Program-made: the position numbers and the translations under genes
From: Pseudomonas fluorescens
GTDB lineage: Bacteria > Pseudomonadota > Gammaproteobacteria > Pseudomonadales > Pseudomonadaceae
NCBI RefSeq assembly: GCF_000802965.1
Contig: NZ_JSAK01000002.1
Span: forward strand, 265,843-329,842
Direction of reading: 5' to 3'
Length of the DNA: 64,000 nt
Notes under the pieces: generated by a model
The model's input: the letters and a program-made list of their open reading frames with translations, nothing else
Databases searched by the model: none
Told to the model about the DNA's origin: nothing
Shown here: positions 40,507-48,904 of the stretch, in pieces
How positions within the stretch are numbered: the first letter of the stretch is position 1
Layout of the letters: each line of letters opens with the position of its first letter

Positions 40507-40627
40507 GCAGTTGTCCTTGAGAAGAGCCATGGAGGATGGACCGCAGCGACCATTAATCGGTTGCACAGAACGATAGCGATTGCTGGCGACCTAACGCTTC
40601 AGTACCCGATGAAAAAAGGATCTCGTC

Positions 40628-40861
40628 ATGACCGTGCGCATCGAAAACGAAACCTGCTTCTTCACCACCGAAAACGGCGAGGAAATTCGCCTGTGTCCCG
40701 ATGTCACCATCGTCACCGACTCGGCCAAGGCCATGTCGGCGGTGGATCTCAACGGCCAGCGCATCTACATCACCGAAGCAGAAGCCGACGCATTAACCGT
40801 AGCAGGCGCGATTGACGGTCGCCGGCATTTGAAGGCGACAGACAGTGATTCGGTGATTTGA
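40628..40861 (+). CDS. DUF3203-family small protein
   Basis: A 77-residue cytoplasmic protein (MTVRIENETCFFTTENG, then QRIYITEAEADALTVAGA and DGRRHL). This matches the short Pseudomonas proteins grouped as DUF3203, whose function is unknown. The ATG has AAGGA 8 nt upstream. It is divergent from the MgtC-like gene, and 195 nt separate it from ccoG. Confidence 0.75.
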   Translation: MTVRIENETCFFTTENGEEIRLCPDVTIVTDSAKAMSAVDLNGQRIYITEAEADALTVAGAIDGRRHLKATDSDSVI

Positions 40862-41056
40862 CTGATCCGCATCAACAGCACCCGCAGGCGCCTGATATAG
40901 CTGCCCGCGTCCCACCGCGACAGGTGCTTCAACTTGTCGCAGGCCGGGGCTAGCACCCCATCTGATCCGGTTTTTATTGCAATACCTGAGTCTGTTATGC
41001 AAACAGATCGCCGCTCATAGTGCTCCTGCCTGATGGAGGCTGATGAGCGAAAGACC

Positions 41057-42469
41057 ATGAGCGAAAGAATCCCCGTCCGAACCGTAGAAACATTCGAACC
41101 TTCACGCCCGAAGATGAAGGTCAAGACCAGCGACAACCTGATCCACACCCGCAGTTTCACCGGCCTGTTTCGCACCCTGCGCATCAGCGGCGCAGGCGTG
41201 CTGTTTTTGTTGTTCTTCGGCACGGTGTGGTTGAACTGGGGCGGCCGCCAGGCCGTGCTCTGGGATCTTTCCGAAAGTAAATTCCACATCTTCGGCGCGA
41301 CCTTCTGGCCACAGGATTTCATCCTGCTCTCGGCGCTGCTGATCATCGCTGCGTTCGGCCTGTTTGCGATCACCGTGTTTGCGGGGCGGGTCTGGTGCGG
41401 CTACACCTGCCCGCAGAGCTCCTGGACCTGGATCTTCATGTGGTGCGAAAAAATCATAGAAGGCGAACGCAATCAGCGGATCAAACTGCAAGCCGCCCCC
41501 TGGGGCTTGAACAAGTTGATGCGCCGCTCGGCCAAGCACACCTTGTGGCTGGCCATCAGCCTGCTGACCGGCCTGACCTTCGTTGGCTACTTCACACCGA
41601 TCCGCCCGTTGGCCGAAGAACTGCTGACCTTGCAAATGAGCGGCATCAGTCTGTTCTGGGTGCTGTTCTTTACCGGGGCCACTTACATCAACGCCGGTTG
41701 GCTGCGTGAAGCCGTGTGCATGCACATGTGCCCGTACGCGCGGTTCCAGAGCGTGATGTTCGACAAGGATACCCTGACCATTTCCTACGACGTCGCCCGT
41801 GGCGAGAACCGTGGCCCGCGCAAGCGTGAGGTCAAACCGGCGGAGGTGGGCCTCGGTGACTGCATCGACTGTCAGCTCTGCGTGCAGGTCTGCCCGACCG
41901 GCATCGACATCCGCGACGGTTTGCAGATGGAATGCATCGGTTGCGCCGCGTGCATCGACGCCTGTGATTCGATCATGGACAAGATGGGTTACGCTCCCGG
42001 GCTGATCAGCTATACCTCGGAGCACCAGTTGCAGGGTGGCAAAACTCACCTGTTACGCCCACGATTGATTGGTTACACCGCCGTGCTATTGGTGATGATC
42101 GCGGCCCTGGTGCTGGCGTTGGTCGAGCGGCCGATGGTGTCGCTGGACGTGAGCAAGGACCGTGGCCTGTTCCGCGAGAACAGTCAGGGGCAGATCGAAA
42201 ACATCTACAGCCTGAAGGTCATCAACAAAACTCAGCAGCGTCAGGACTACCGTCTGACGTTGGTCGATGGCGATGGCTTCCAGTTGCAAGGCAAGACCGA
42301 ATTGAGCCTGGCGCCCGGGGAGATTGTCGACGTGCCGGTGTCGGTGGCGATGACCACGGAGCGGCCGAGCAGTAGTTCGCAGAGCATCAGTTTCAGGATT
42401 GTCGACAGCGATGAACCCGGCATTTATAGCGAAGCGAAGAGCCGGTTTGTGGCGCCGATGAATCGTTGA
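41057..42469 (+). CDS. ccoG: CcoG/RdxA-type cytochrome c oxidase accessory protein
   Basis: A membrane Fe-S protein needed for maturation of the cbb3 oxidase; the family was shown to act in copper handling for its assembly. The protein has 470 residues with about five membrane segments. A CGYTCPQSSWTW motif follows the second, and CMHMCPYARFQ comes later. Two 4Fe-4S clusters are seen in CIDCQLCVQVCPTGID and CIGCAACIDACD, followed by a C-terminal FixG-type immunoglobulin-like periplasmic domain. In-frame ATG 41033 would add 8 residues. ATG 41057 is preferred, although GGAGG lies 17 nt upstream and the area has an odd 12-nt repeat. The oxidase genes themselves are not in the window. Confidence 0.92.
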   Translation: MSERIPVRTVETFEPSRPKMKVKTSDNLIHTRSFTGLFRTLRISGAGVLFLLFFGTVWLNWGGRQAVLWDLSESKFHIFGATFWPQDFILLSALLIIAAFGLFAITVFAGRVWCGYTCPQSSWTWIFMWCEKIIEGERNQRIKLQAAPWGLNKLMRRSAKHTLWLAISLLTGLTFVGYFTPIRPLAEELLTLQMSGISLFWVLFFTGATYINAGWLREAVCMHMCPYARFQSVMFDKDTLTISYDVARGENRGPRKREVKPAEVGLGDCIDCQLCVQVCPTGIDIRDGLQMECIGCAACIDACDSIMDKMGYAPGLISYTSEHQLQGGKTHLLRPRLIGYTAVLLVMIAALVLALVERPMVSLDVSKDRGLFRENSQGQIENIYSLKVINKTQQRQDYRLTLVDGDGFQLQGKTELSLAPGEIVDVPVSVAMTTERPSSSSQSISFRIVDSDEPGIYSEAKSRFVAPMNR

Positions 42470-42490
42470 GCCTTTAAGATGCAAACCGTT

Positions 42491-42583
42491 GTGGCGAGGG
42501 AGCTTGCTCCCGCTGGGGTGCGAAGCGCCCCTAAAAAATTGGCGACTGCTGCGCAGCCGAGCGGGAGCAAGCTCCCTCGCCAC
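42491..42583. repeat. REPIN (GTGGCGAGGGAGCTTGCTCCC type)
   Basis: GTGGCGAGGGAGCTTGCTCC at the left is mirrored by GGGAGCAAGCTCCCTCGCCAC (last 20 bases) at the right. It lies between ccoG and the MocR gene, 20-30 nt from each. Confidence 0.9.
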
Positions 42584-42610
42584 AGTATTCGATTCAATTG
42601 CGGGATCCCG

Positions 42611-44020
42611 ATGAAACGCTACGAAAAATTCGCCGACGACATCGCTGAACTGATCCGCTCCGGCGTCCTCGGCCCCGGCCAGCGCGTGCCTTCGGTGCGC
42701 TACGCCAGCCAGACCTACGGCGTCAGCCCGTCTACCGTGTTCCAGGCTTATTACCTGCTTGAGCGCCGTGGCCTGATCCGCGCCCGCCCGCGTTCCGGCT
42801 ATTTCGTCAACGCCCATGCACCGCGCCCGTTCTGCGAACCAGTGATCAGTAGCCAGGTCAACGAATCCACCGAAGTCGACGTCAGCGAATTGGTGTTCTC
42901 GGTCCTCGACTCGATCAAGGACCCGAACACCGTGCCATTCGGCTCGGCATTTCCCAGCCCTACCCTGTTTCCGCTGCAACGCCTGTCACGCTCTCTGGCC
43001 AGTGCCAGCCGCGAGATGGACCCGCGCATGGTCGTCACCGACATGTCGCCGGGCAACCCGCAACTGCGGCGGCAGATCGCCCTGCGCTACATGGTCGGCG
43101 GCCTGATGCTGCCGATGGAAGAACTGCTCATCACCAACGGCGCCCTCGAAGCCTTGAACCTTTGCCTGCAAGCGGTCACCGAACCCGGCGACCTGGTGGC
43201 CATCGAAGCCCCGGCGTTCTATGCCTGCCTGCAAATCCTCGAGCGGCTGAAACTCAAAGCCGTGGAAATCCCCGTGCACCCGCGCGATGGCATCGACCTC
43301 GGCGTGCTCGCGCAAACCCTGGAACGTCACCCGATCAAGGTGTGCTGGTGCATGACCAGTTTCCAGAACCCCATGGGCGCGACCATGCCCGAGGCGAAGA
43401 AACAGGAATTGGTCGAGCTGCTGCGTAGCCACCAAGTGCCGTTGATCGAAGACGACGTCTATGCCGAGTTGTATTACGGCCAACAGGCGCCCAAACCGGC
43501 CAAGGCGTTTGACACCGAAGGGTTGGTGATGCACTGCGGTTCGTTCGCCAAGAGCCTCGCGCCCGGGTATCGAATCGGCTGGGTCGCCGCCGGGCGCTAT
43601 GCGCAGAAACTCGAACGGCTGAAACTCATGACCTCCCTGTGCGCATCGATGCCGGCCCAGGCTGCGATCGCCGACTACTTGCAACACGGTGGTTACGATC
43701 GGCATCTGCGCAAATTACGGTACGCGCTGGAGGAGCAGCAAAGCGCAATGTTGGCCGCCATTGCCCGGTACTTCCCCGCTGAAACCCGCGTCAGCCAGCC
43801 AGCCGGCGGGTACTTTTTGTGGCTGGAATTACCGGCGCAGATGGATTCGCTGAAGTTGTTTCAGATGGCGTTGGCGCAGGGCATCAGCGTTGCGCCGGGG
43901 CCGATATTTTCGCCAGCGCAGCGGTTCAGGAATTGTATTCGGTTGAACTATGGCAGCCCGTGGGATGAGGCTGCGGAAAAGGCGATGGAGACGCTGGGGC
44001 GAATTGTAAGATCCTTCTGA
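42611..44020 (+). CDS. MocR-type (GntR/aminotransferase) transcription regulator
   Basis: A 469-residue regulator. The GntR winged helix at about 1-70 carries SGVLGPGQRVPSVRYASQ, VSPSTVFQAYYLLERRGLI and RSGYFV. A type I aminotransferase-like domain spans about 110-469 with ITNGALEALNLCLQA, CMTSFQNPMGATMP, LIEDDVYAELYYG and the PLP-binding Lys314 in SFAKSLAPGYRIGW. The last part, RLNYGSPW, holds the carboxylate-binding Arg. Such proteins sense a PLP-reactive effector. An unbroken frame opens at 42479 inside the REPIN, but ATG 42611 begins the conserved domain. Its ribosome site is poor (GGGATC). The target is unknown; neighbouring ccoG and the divergent-side SDR are candidates only by position. 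Confidence 0.87.
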   Translation: MKRYEKFADDIAELIRSGVLGPGQRVPSVRYASQTYGVSPSTVFQAYYLLERRGLIRARPRSGYFVNAHAPRPFCEPVISSQVNESTEVDVSELVFSVLDSIKDPNTVPFGSAFPSPTLFPLQRLSRSLASASREMDPRMVVTDMSPGNPQLRRQIALRYMVGGLMLPMEELLITNGALEALNLCLQAVTEPGDLVAIEAPAFYACLQILERLKLKAVEIPVHPRDGIDLGVLAQTLERHPIKVCWCMTSFQNPMGATMPEAKKQELVELLRSHQVPLIEDDVYAELYYGQQAPKPAKAFDTEGLVMHCGSFAKSLAPGYRIGWVAAGRYAQKLERLKLMTSLCASMPAQAAIADYLQHGGYDRHLRKLRYALEEQQSAMLAAIARYFPAETRVSQPAGGYFLWLELPAQMDSLKLFQMALAQGISVAPGPIFSPAQRFRNCIRLNYGSPWDEAAEKAMETLGRIVRSF

Positions 44021-44024
44021 AAGC

Positions 44025-44098
44025 AAAGATCGCAGCCTGCGGCAGCTCCTACATGGGATTGAGTTTCCCTGTAGGAGCTGCCGCAGGCTGCGATCTTT
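44025..44098. repeat. REPIN-like inverted repeat (GTAGGAGCTGCCGCAGGCTGCGATC type)
   Basis: AAAGATCGCAGCCTGC with GGCAGCTCCTACA is mirrored by TGTAGGAGCTGCC with GCAGGCTGCGATCTTT, about 15 nt apart. It lies between convergent genes. Confidence 0.92.
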
Positions 44099-44110
44099 TG
44101 ATCTTGATAC

Positions 44111-44857
44111 TTATCGCCCACCACCCAAATCGACAAACGTCCCCGTCGCATACGACGCCTTGTCCGACAGCAACCAGACAATAGCTTCCGCCACCTCATC
44201 CGGTCGCCCGCCCCGGGCCATCGGAATCGCCGACTCAAGCTTGCTGACCCGATCCGGATCTCCGCTCAGCGCATGGAAATCGGTGTAGATGTAGCCTGGA
44301 CGCACAGCATTGACGCGGATACCCTCGCCGGCCACTTCCTTGGACAGACCGATGGTGAAGGTGTCGAGCGCGCCTTTGGAAGCGGCGTAGTCGACGTACT
44401 CATTGGGCGCGCCCAGCCGAGCAGCGACGGAAGAGACGTTAACGATGCTGCCGCCCTGCCCGCCATGCTTGGGCGACATGCGCAGGATCGCGTGTTTGGC
44501 GCACAGTACGGGCGCCAGCACGTTGGTCTTGAGGATCTTGAGAATGCGGAACTCGGACATTTCGTCGACCCGCGACTTTTGCCCCACGGTGCCGGCGTTA
44601 TTCACCAATGCGGTGACCCGGCCCAGCTCGGTGTCGACCCGCTGGAACAGCGCGATCACTTCGTCTTCGATGCTGACGTCGGCACGCACGGCAATGGCCT
44701 GGGCACCGAGGGCGCGGACTTGCTCCAGCACGCTTTGTGCGGCCTGTTCATCGGCCAGGTAGTTGATGCAGATCCGATAGCCTTGTTTTGCGGCCAACAG
44801 GGCTGTGGCGGCGCCTATGCCGCGACTTCCGCCGGTGATGACAATGACTTTGTCCAT
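44111..44857 (-). CDS. Short-chain dehydrogenase/reductase (classical SDR)
   Basis: A 248-residue NAD(P)-dependent oxidoreductase. The TGGSRGIG nucleotide motif lies at 8-15, followed by LVNNAG, the catalytic Ser in VNVSSVAARLG, and YVDYAASKGALD with the Tyr-xxx-Lys pair. The C-terminal VRPGYIYTDFHA and ATGTFVDLGGG complete the fold. It resembles the YgfF-like and glucose-1-dehydrogenase-like SDRs, and the substrate is unknown. The frame opens at 44932, but ATG 44857 starts directly at the Rossmann strand with GGGGAAAG upstream. It is flanked by REPINs on both sides and is probably monocistronic. Confidence 0.85.
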   Translation of the reverse strand: MDKVIVITGGSRGIGAATALLAAKQGYRICINYLADEQAAQSVLEQVRALGAQAIAVRADVSIEDEVIALFQRVDTELGRVTALVNNAGTVGQKSRVDEMSEFRILKILKTNVLAPVLCAKHAILRMSPKHGGQGGSIVNVSSVAARLGAPNEYVDYAASKGALDTFTIGLSKEVAGEGIRVNAVRPGYIYTDFHALSGDPDRVSKLESAIPMARGGRPDEVAEAIVWLLSDKASYATGTFVDLGGGR

Positions 44858-44933
44858 GCAAGCTTTCCCCGTTTCAAGCGTAAGCAGTCGGGGGCAAGAA
44901 TAACCGTCATTTCCAAATTTTGCATAAGGCAAC

Positions 44934-45014
44934 TGTAGGAGCTGCCGCAGGCTGCGATCTTTTGATCTTGATCTTCAAAATCAACATCAAAACATCGCAG
45001 CCCGCGGCAGCTCC
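44934..45014. repeat. REPIN-like inverted repeat with degenerate right arm
   Basis: TGTAGGAGCTGCC with GCAGGCTGCGATCTTTTGA is mirrored by TCAAAACATCGCAGCCCGC with GGCAGCTCC. The right arm has substitutions relative to the other copies, so this copy is decaying. Confidence 0.85.
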
Positions 45015-45028
45015 AGAGGCCATTGATC

Positions 45029-47110
45029 TCAGCTGGCGACGAGTGCTTCACCTCGGTGAATTTCCACCATGAAGCGTTCGGCCGGCAACGGGTGACCCAG
45101 CAGATAGCCCTGCAACGAGTCGCACCCGAGTTGGGTCAGGCAGTCTTGCTGCGAGCCCGTTTCAACGCCTTCGGCGACGATCCGCAGACCCAGTGCCTGG
45201 CCGAGCGCAACGATGGCCGAAACGATAGCCGCGTCATCGCTGTCACGCTCCAGATCGCGCACGAAGCCGCGGTCGATTTTCAGTTCGTTGGCCGGCAGGC
45301 GCTTGAGGTACATCAAACTCGAATAGCCAGTACCAAAGTCATCGATGGACAAATCGACGCCCATATCCGACAACTCTTGCAACACTGTCATGCTCGCGTC
45401 GGCATCGCTCATCGCCGTGGTTTCAGTGATTTCCAGGGTCAGGCTGTTGGCCGGCAAACGGTGCGTGGCCAGCGCCTTGGCGACGCTCTGCACAAGTCCT
45501 GCATGGCAGAACTGCAAGGCGGAAAGGTTTACCGCGATACGCCAATCGGTATAACCGAGAACGTACCACTCGCGCATTTGCCGACAGGCTTCGTTGAGCA
45601 CCCACTCCCCGATTGGAATGATCAGCCCGGTCTTCTCCGCGATCTCGATAAACTTGTCCGGCAGCAGCATGCCCTGGGTCGGGTGCTCCCAGCGCAGCAA
45701 CGCCTCGGCGCCGACGGGCCGGCCATTATTGGCGTCGAATTTAGGCTGGTAATACAGGCTGAACTCGTCATGTTCCAGGGCATGGCGCAGGTCCTGCAGC
45801 AGTTGCAGTTGCTTGCGCGCGTTGCTATTCATCGAGGCATCGAAAAAGCTGTAGCCGTTTTTGCCCGCACCCTTGGCGTGGTACATCGCCGCGTCGGCGT
45901 TCATCAGCAGTTCGTGGGCGGTCGCGCCGTTACCCGGATAGAGCGCAATGCCGACGCTGGCGGAGATCTGCAAATCATGGTCGGCAACCCGGAACGAGCG
46001 CGCGATCAACCCGACCTGTCTAGCGGCCAGCGCCATGGCGTCGTTCGGCTCACTCAGTTGCACCAGCAGCACGAATTCATCGCCACCGATGCGGGCCCGC
46101 GTGTCCTGGGTGCGCAAATCCTCGCGCAGTCGCAGGCTGACTTCGCGCAACAACTGATCGCCCATGTGATGACCGAATGCGTCATTGACGGGTTTGAAGC
46201 CATCCAGATCGATGAACATCAACGCAAAACATCCGCCCTCACCGTCGACCCGGGACATTGCCTGATCGATACGATCGGCCAGCAATATTCGGTTTGGCAG
46301 ACCGGTCAGGGTGTCGTGCAAGGCCAGTTGGGTCAGTTCGCGGTTGGCTTCGGTCAACGACTGGGCAAGGCCGGCGGTGCGGGCCTCCAGACGCGCATCA
46401 AGGATCGAAGTCAGCAAGGCAATGCTCAACACCGCCAGGGTAGTGATCAGCACGAGGTTGTCCAGGCCACTTCCGTTCAGGCCGTTGACCGACGCGCCGC
46501 AGAAACTGCCGTCGGCAAAACGTGCAGCCGCCATGCCGGTGTAGTGCATGCCAACGATGGCAATGCCCATGATCACTGCCGCGCCAGCACGAATCAGCCG
46601 CACATAAGGTGCGTGCTGGCGCAGGCGGAAGGCGATCCATAGCGCTGCACCGGACGCGCCGACCGCAATCAACAAAGAAGTGCCGAACAGCGTCGGGTCG
46701 TAATCGATGCCCGGCTGCATGCGCATGGCCGCCATGCCGGTGTAGTGCATTCCACTGATGCCGGCGCCCATCACCAGCGCACCGAACCCCAGTTGCCAGG
46801 CCGGTAATTGTGGCTGACTGACCAACCACAGCGCGAAGCCGCAGGACAGGATGCCGATCAACAACGACAGCAGGGTAATGGAGACGTCGTAGCCGAGATC
46901 GATCGGCAATTTGAACGCAAGCATGCCGATGAAGTGCATAGACCAGACACCGATGCCCATGGCAAAAGCGCCACCCGCCGTCCAGAAATGCACGGCTCTG
47001 CCCTTGGCCGTGGCGATGCGCCCGGTCAGGTCGAGTGCGGTGTAGGAAGCCAGAATCGCCACACAGAGCGAGATGATAACCAGCGTGGGGGAATAACTAC
47101 CGATGAGCAT
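45029..47110 (-). CDS. MHYT-GGDEF-EAL c-di-GMP protein, MucR-like
   Basis: A 693-residue inner-membrane protein. Seven hydrophobic helices form an MHYT sensor with three metal-type motifs: SMHFIGM near 58, MHYTGM at 121 and MHYTGM at 188, proposed to sense O2, CO or NO through copper. GGDEF is intact at 342-346 with an I-site RxxD (333-336) five residues before it. EAL is intact (GAEALLRW, 468-474), with later DDFGTGYSS and KIDRGFV motifs. Both synthesis and breakdown of c-di-GMP are thus possible. Size and intact motifs fit P. aeruginosa MucR, which supports alginate production. NbdA is the alternative but has a degenerate AGDEF. Confidence 0.9.
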   Translation of the reverse strand: MLIGSYSPTLVIISLCVAILASYTALDLTGRIATAKGRAVHFWTAGGAFAMGIGVWSMHFIGMLAFKLPIDLGYDVSITLLSLLIGILSCGFALWLVSQPQLPAWQLGFGALVMGAGISGMHYTGMAAMRMQPGIDYDPTLFGTSLLIAVGASGAALWIAFRLRQHAPYVRLIRAGAAVIMGIAIVGMHYTGMAAARFADGSFCGASVNGLNGSGLDNLVLITTLAVLSIALLTSILDARLEARTAGLAQSLTEANRELTQLALHDTLTGLPNRILLADRIDQAMSRVDGEGGCFALMFIDLDGFKPVNDAFGHHMGDQLLREVSLRLREDLRTQDTRARIGGDEFVLLVQLSEPNDAMALAARQVGLIARSFRVADHDLQISASVGIALYPGNGATAHELLMNADAAMYHAKGAGKNGYSFFDASMNSNARKQLQLLQDLRHALEHDEFSLYYQPKFDANNGRPVGAEALLRWEHPTQGMLLPDKFIEIAEKTGLIIPIGEWVLNEACRQMREWYVLGYTDWRIAVNLSALQFCHAGLVQSVAKALATHRLPANSLTLEITETTAMSDADASMTVLQELSDMGVDLSIDDFGTGYSSLMYLKRLPANELKIDRGFVRDLERDSDDAAIVSAIVALGQALGLRIVAEGVETGSQQDCLTQLGCDSLQGYLLGHPLPAERFMVEIHRGEALVAS

Positions 47111-47283
47111 GTGACTTCTCGCGACGCCCCCGTAATGGAATTCATTCTCGGCTGGGCAAATGCGGCGATTGTACTGATTCCAAATGAGAACGCACTCACA
47201 AAATTAGCAAAGGGCCATCAGTCCGATGAAACGCTTGTTTTAAGGTTTCACGTTAACTGGACGAATGCCTTATATCGATCATT

Positions 47284-47402
47284 GTGGCGAGGGAGCTTGC
47301 TCCCGTTCGGCTGCGTAGCAGTCGCAAATTCTGGCAACTCGGTGGGACTGAATAATCGAAAGGGCCGCTACGCAACCCAGCGGGAGCAAGCTCCCTCGCC
47401 AC
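47284..47402. repeat. REPIN (GTGGCGAGGGAGCTTGCTCCC type)
   Basis: GTGGCGAGGGAGCTTGCTCC at the left is mirrored by GGGAGCAAGCTCCCTCGCCAC (last 20 bases) at the right, with the shared inner words CGGCTGCG and CCGCTACGCAACCCAGC. It is located just after the end of the mux operon. Confidence 0.92.
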
Positions 47403-47422
47403 AGCCAACCCCCAAATTTGCG

Positions 47423-48904
47423 TTACTGGTTTTCGCTTACTTGGAGCTGCCCGTCCCAGCCGCCACCCAGCGCCGCTATCAGCTGCACGCTGGCAATCAA
47501 GCGACTCTGCAACAGGTCCAGCGCACTGCGTTCATTGTTCAAGGCCGACGCCTGGACCACCACCACGTCGAGGTACGCGATCACCCCGGCCTTGTACTGG
47601 TTCTGGGTCAGGCGCAAGGATTCGCGGGCTGCGTCCAATGCTTGCTGGCGCACGACGGCTTCGTCCTGCAGCACTTTGAGCTGGACCAGGTAGTTTTCCA
47701 CTTCGCGGAAACCGTCGAGCACGGTCTGGCGGTATTTGGCCACGGTTTCATCGTAGGCCGCTTCGCTGCGGTCGACTTCCGCCGAGCGCTGGCCGCCGTC
47801 GAACAAAGTCATGGCCAGTTGCGGCCCGACCGACCAGAAGCGGTTGGGCACGCTGAACAAGTCTTTCGATGTACTGCTGCTGTAGCCACCATTCAGGCTC
47901 AGGGTCAGGTCGGGATAATAGGCGGCCTTCGCCACGCCAATGTTGGCGTTGGCGGCCACCACCGAGCGCTCGGCGGAGGCAATGTCCGGACGCCGTTCCA
48001 GCAGCTGCGACGGCAGGCTCAAGGGCACCTCGGGCAATGCCGGGATGTTCGTGGTTTCAGCCAGTTTGAACTCCGCTGGCGGCAGTCCGATCAGTACGGC
48101 GATGGCGTTTTCAAGCTGCGCGCGTTGCCAGATCAAATCGATCATGTCCGCTTCGGTACTTTTGAGCTGAGTCTGCGCCTGCGCCACCGCGTCCTTGCCG
48201 GAAACACCGGCGCGGTATTGGTTCTCGGTCATTTTCAGCGAACGCTGATAAGCCTCGACGGTGGCTTCCAGCAGACGCTTCTGCTCATCCATGACCCGCA
48301 ATTGCAGATAGTTCTGCACCAGTTCCGACTGCTGACTCAGGCGCATCGCCGCCAGATCAGCAAAACTCGCCTCGGCGTTGGCGGTATCGGCTTCGAGGCC
48401 ACGGCGCAATTTGCCCCAGACATCCGCTTCCCAACTGACGCCGGCCTGGGCGGTGTAGGTGTCGCGAATACCGCTGGAAGAACTGGTCAAACTTGAACTA
48501 CTGCTCCCGGTGCCCTGACTGGAGCGATTTTTCCCGAACGACAGATCCACGGTCGGAAAAAACGCTCCCCGGGCGCTGCGAACCAGTGCCTGCGCCTGGC
48601 GGAACTGGGCTTCGGACTGGGCAACGGTCTGATTGGAGCTGTTGAGTTTCTCGATCAAGTCATTGAGTTGCCGGTCGCCATACAGCTCCCACCAGGCGCC
48701 ACGGGCCAGCGAATCGCTCGGATTGGCCTGACGCCAGCCCGCCGCCTCCTTGTATTGCGCCGGTTCCGCGGTTTGCGGACGCTGGTAATCCGGGCCGATG
48801 GCGCAGGCGCTGAGCATCGCCACGCACAGCGACAGGCTCAGCAGACGCGAGCCTCGGGCGGTGATCAGCGGTGTGGCCAGGTTGAACAGCGAACGGTCAG
48901 TCAT
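47423..48904 (-). CDS. opmB: RND efflux outer-membrane lipoprotein OpmB
   Basis: Outer-membrane channel of the MuxABC pump, 493 residues, TolC/NodT type. A lipoprotein signal ends at LSAC with the lipidated Cys at about 34, followed by AIGPDYQRP. Two OEP repeats are visible (around WWELYGDRQLNDLI and again LTQNQYKAGVIAYLDVVV). A Ser-rich stretch (GTGSSSSSLTSSSSG) is unusual and probably a loop. The start overlaps the muxC stop by 4 nt (ATGA). It is the last gene of the operon and is followed by a REPIN. Confidence 0.9.
   Translation of the reverse strand: MTDRSLFNLATPLITARGSRLLSLSLCVAMLSACAIGPDYQRPQTAEPAQYKEAAGWRQANPSDSLARGAWWELYGDRQLNDLIEKLNSSNQTVAQSEAQFRQAQALVRSARGAFFPTVDLSFGKNRSSQGTGSSSSSLTSSSSGIRDTYTAQAGVSWEADVWGKLRRGLEADTANAEASFADLAAMRLSQQSELVQNYLQLRVMDEQKRLLEATVEAYQRSLKMTENQYRAGVSGKDAVAQAQTQLKSTEADMIDLIWQRAQLENAIAVLIGLPPAEFKLAETTNIPALPEVPLSLPSQLLERRPDIASAERSVVAANANIGVAKAAYYPDLTLSLNGGYSSSTSKDLFSVPNRFWSVGPQLAMTLFDGGQRSAEVDRSEAAYDETVAKYRQTVLDGFREVENYLVQLKVLQDEAVVRQQALDAARESLRLTQNQYKAGVIAYLDVVVVQASALNNERSALDLLQSRLIASVQLIAALGGGWDGQLQVSENQ

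Noticed and set aside
40855..40900. ANR/FNR box upstream of ccoG (TTGAC...ATCAA)
   Set aside because: The half sites are 8 nt apart instead of 4, and the left half is imperfect.
42479..42610. MocR gene starting at 42479
   Set aside because: This start lies before the REPIN and would translate the repeat; ATG 42611 begins the conserved winged helix.
46808..48496. 562-codon + strand frame spanning the MucR-like gene and opmB
   Set aside because: It crosses a REPIN and two real - strand genes and has no recognisable domain.
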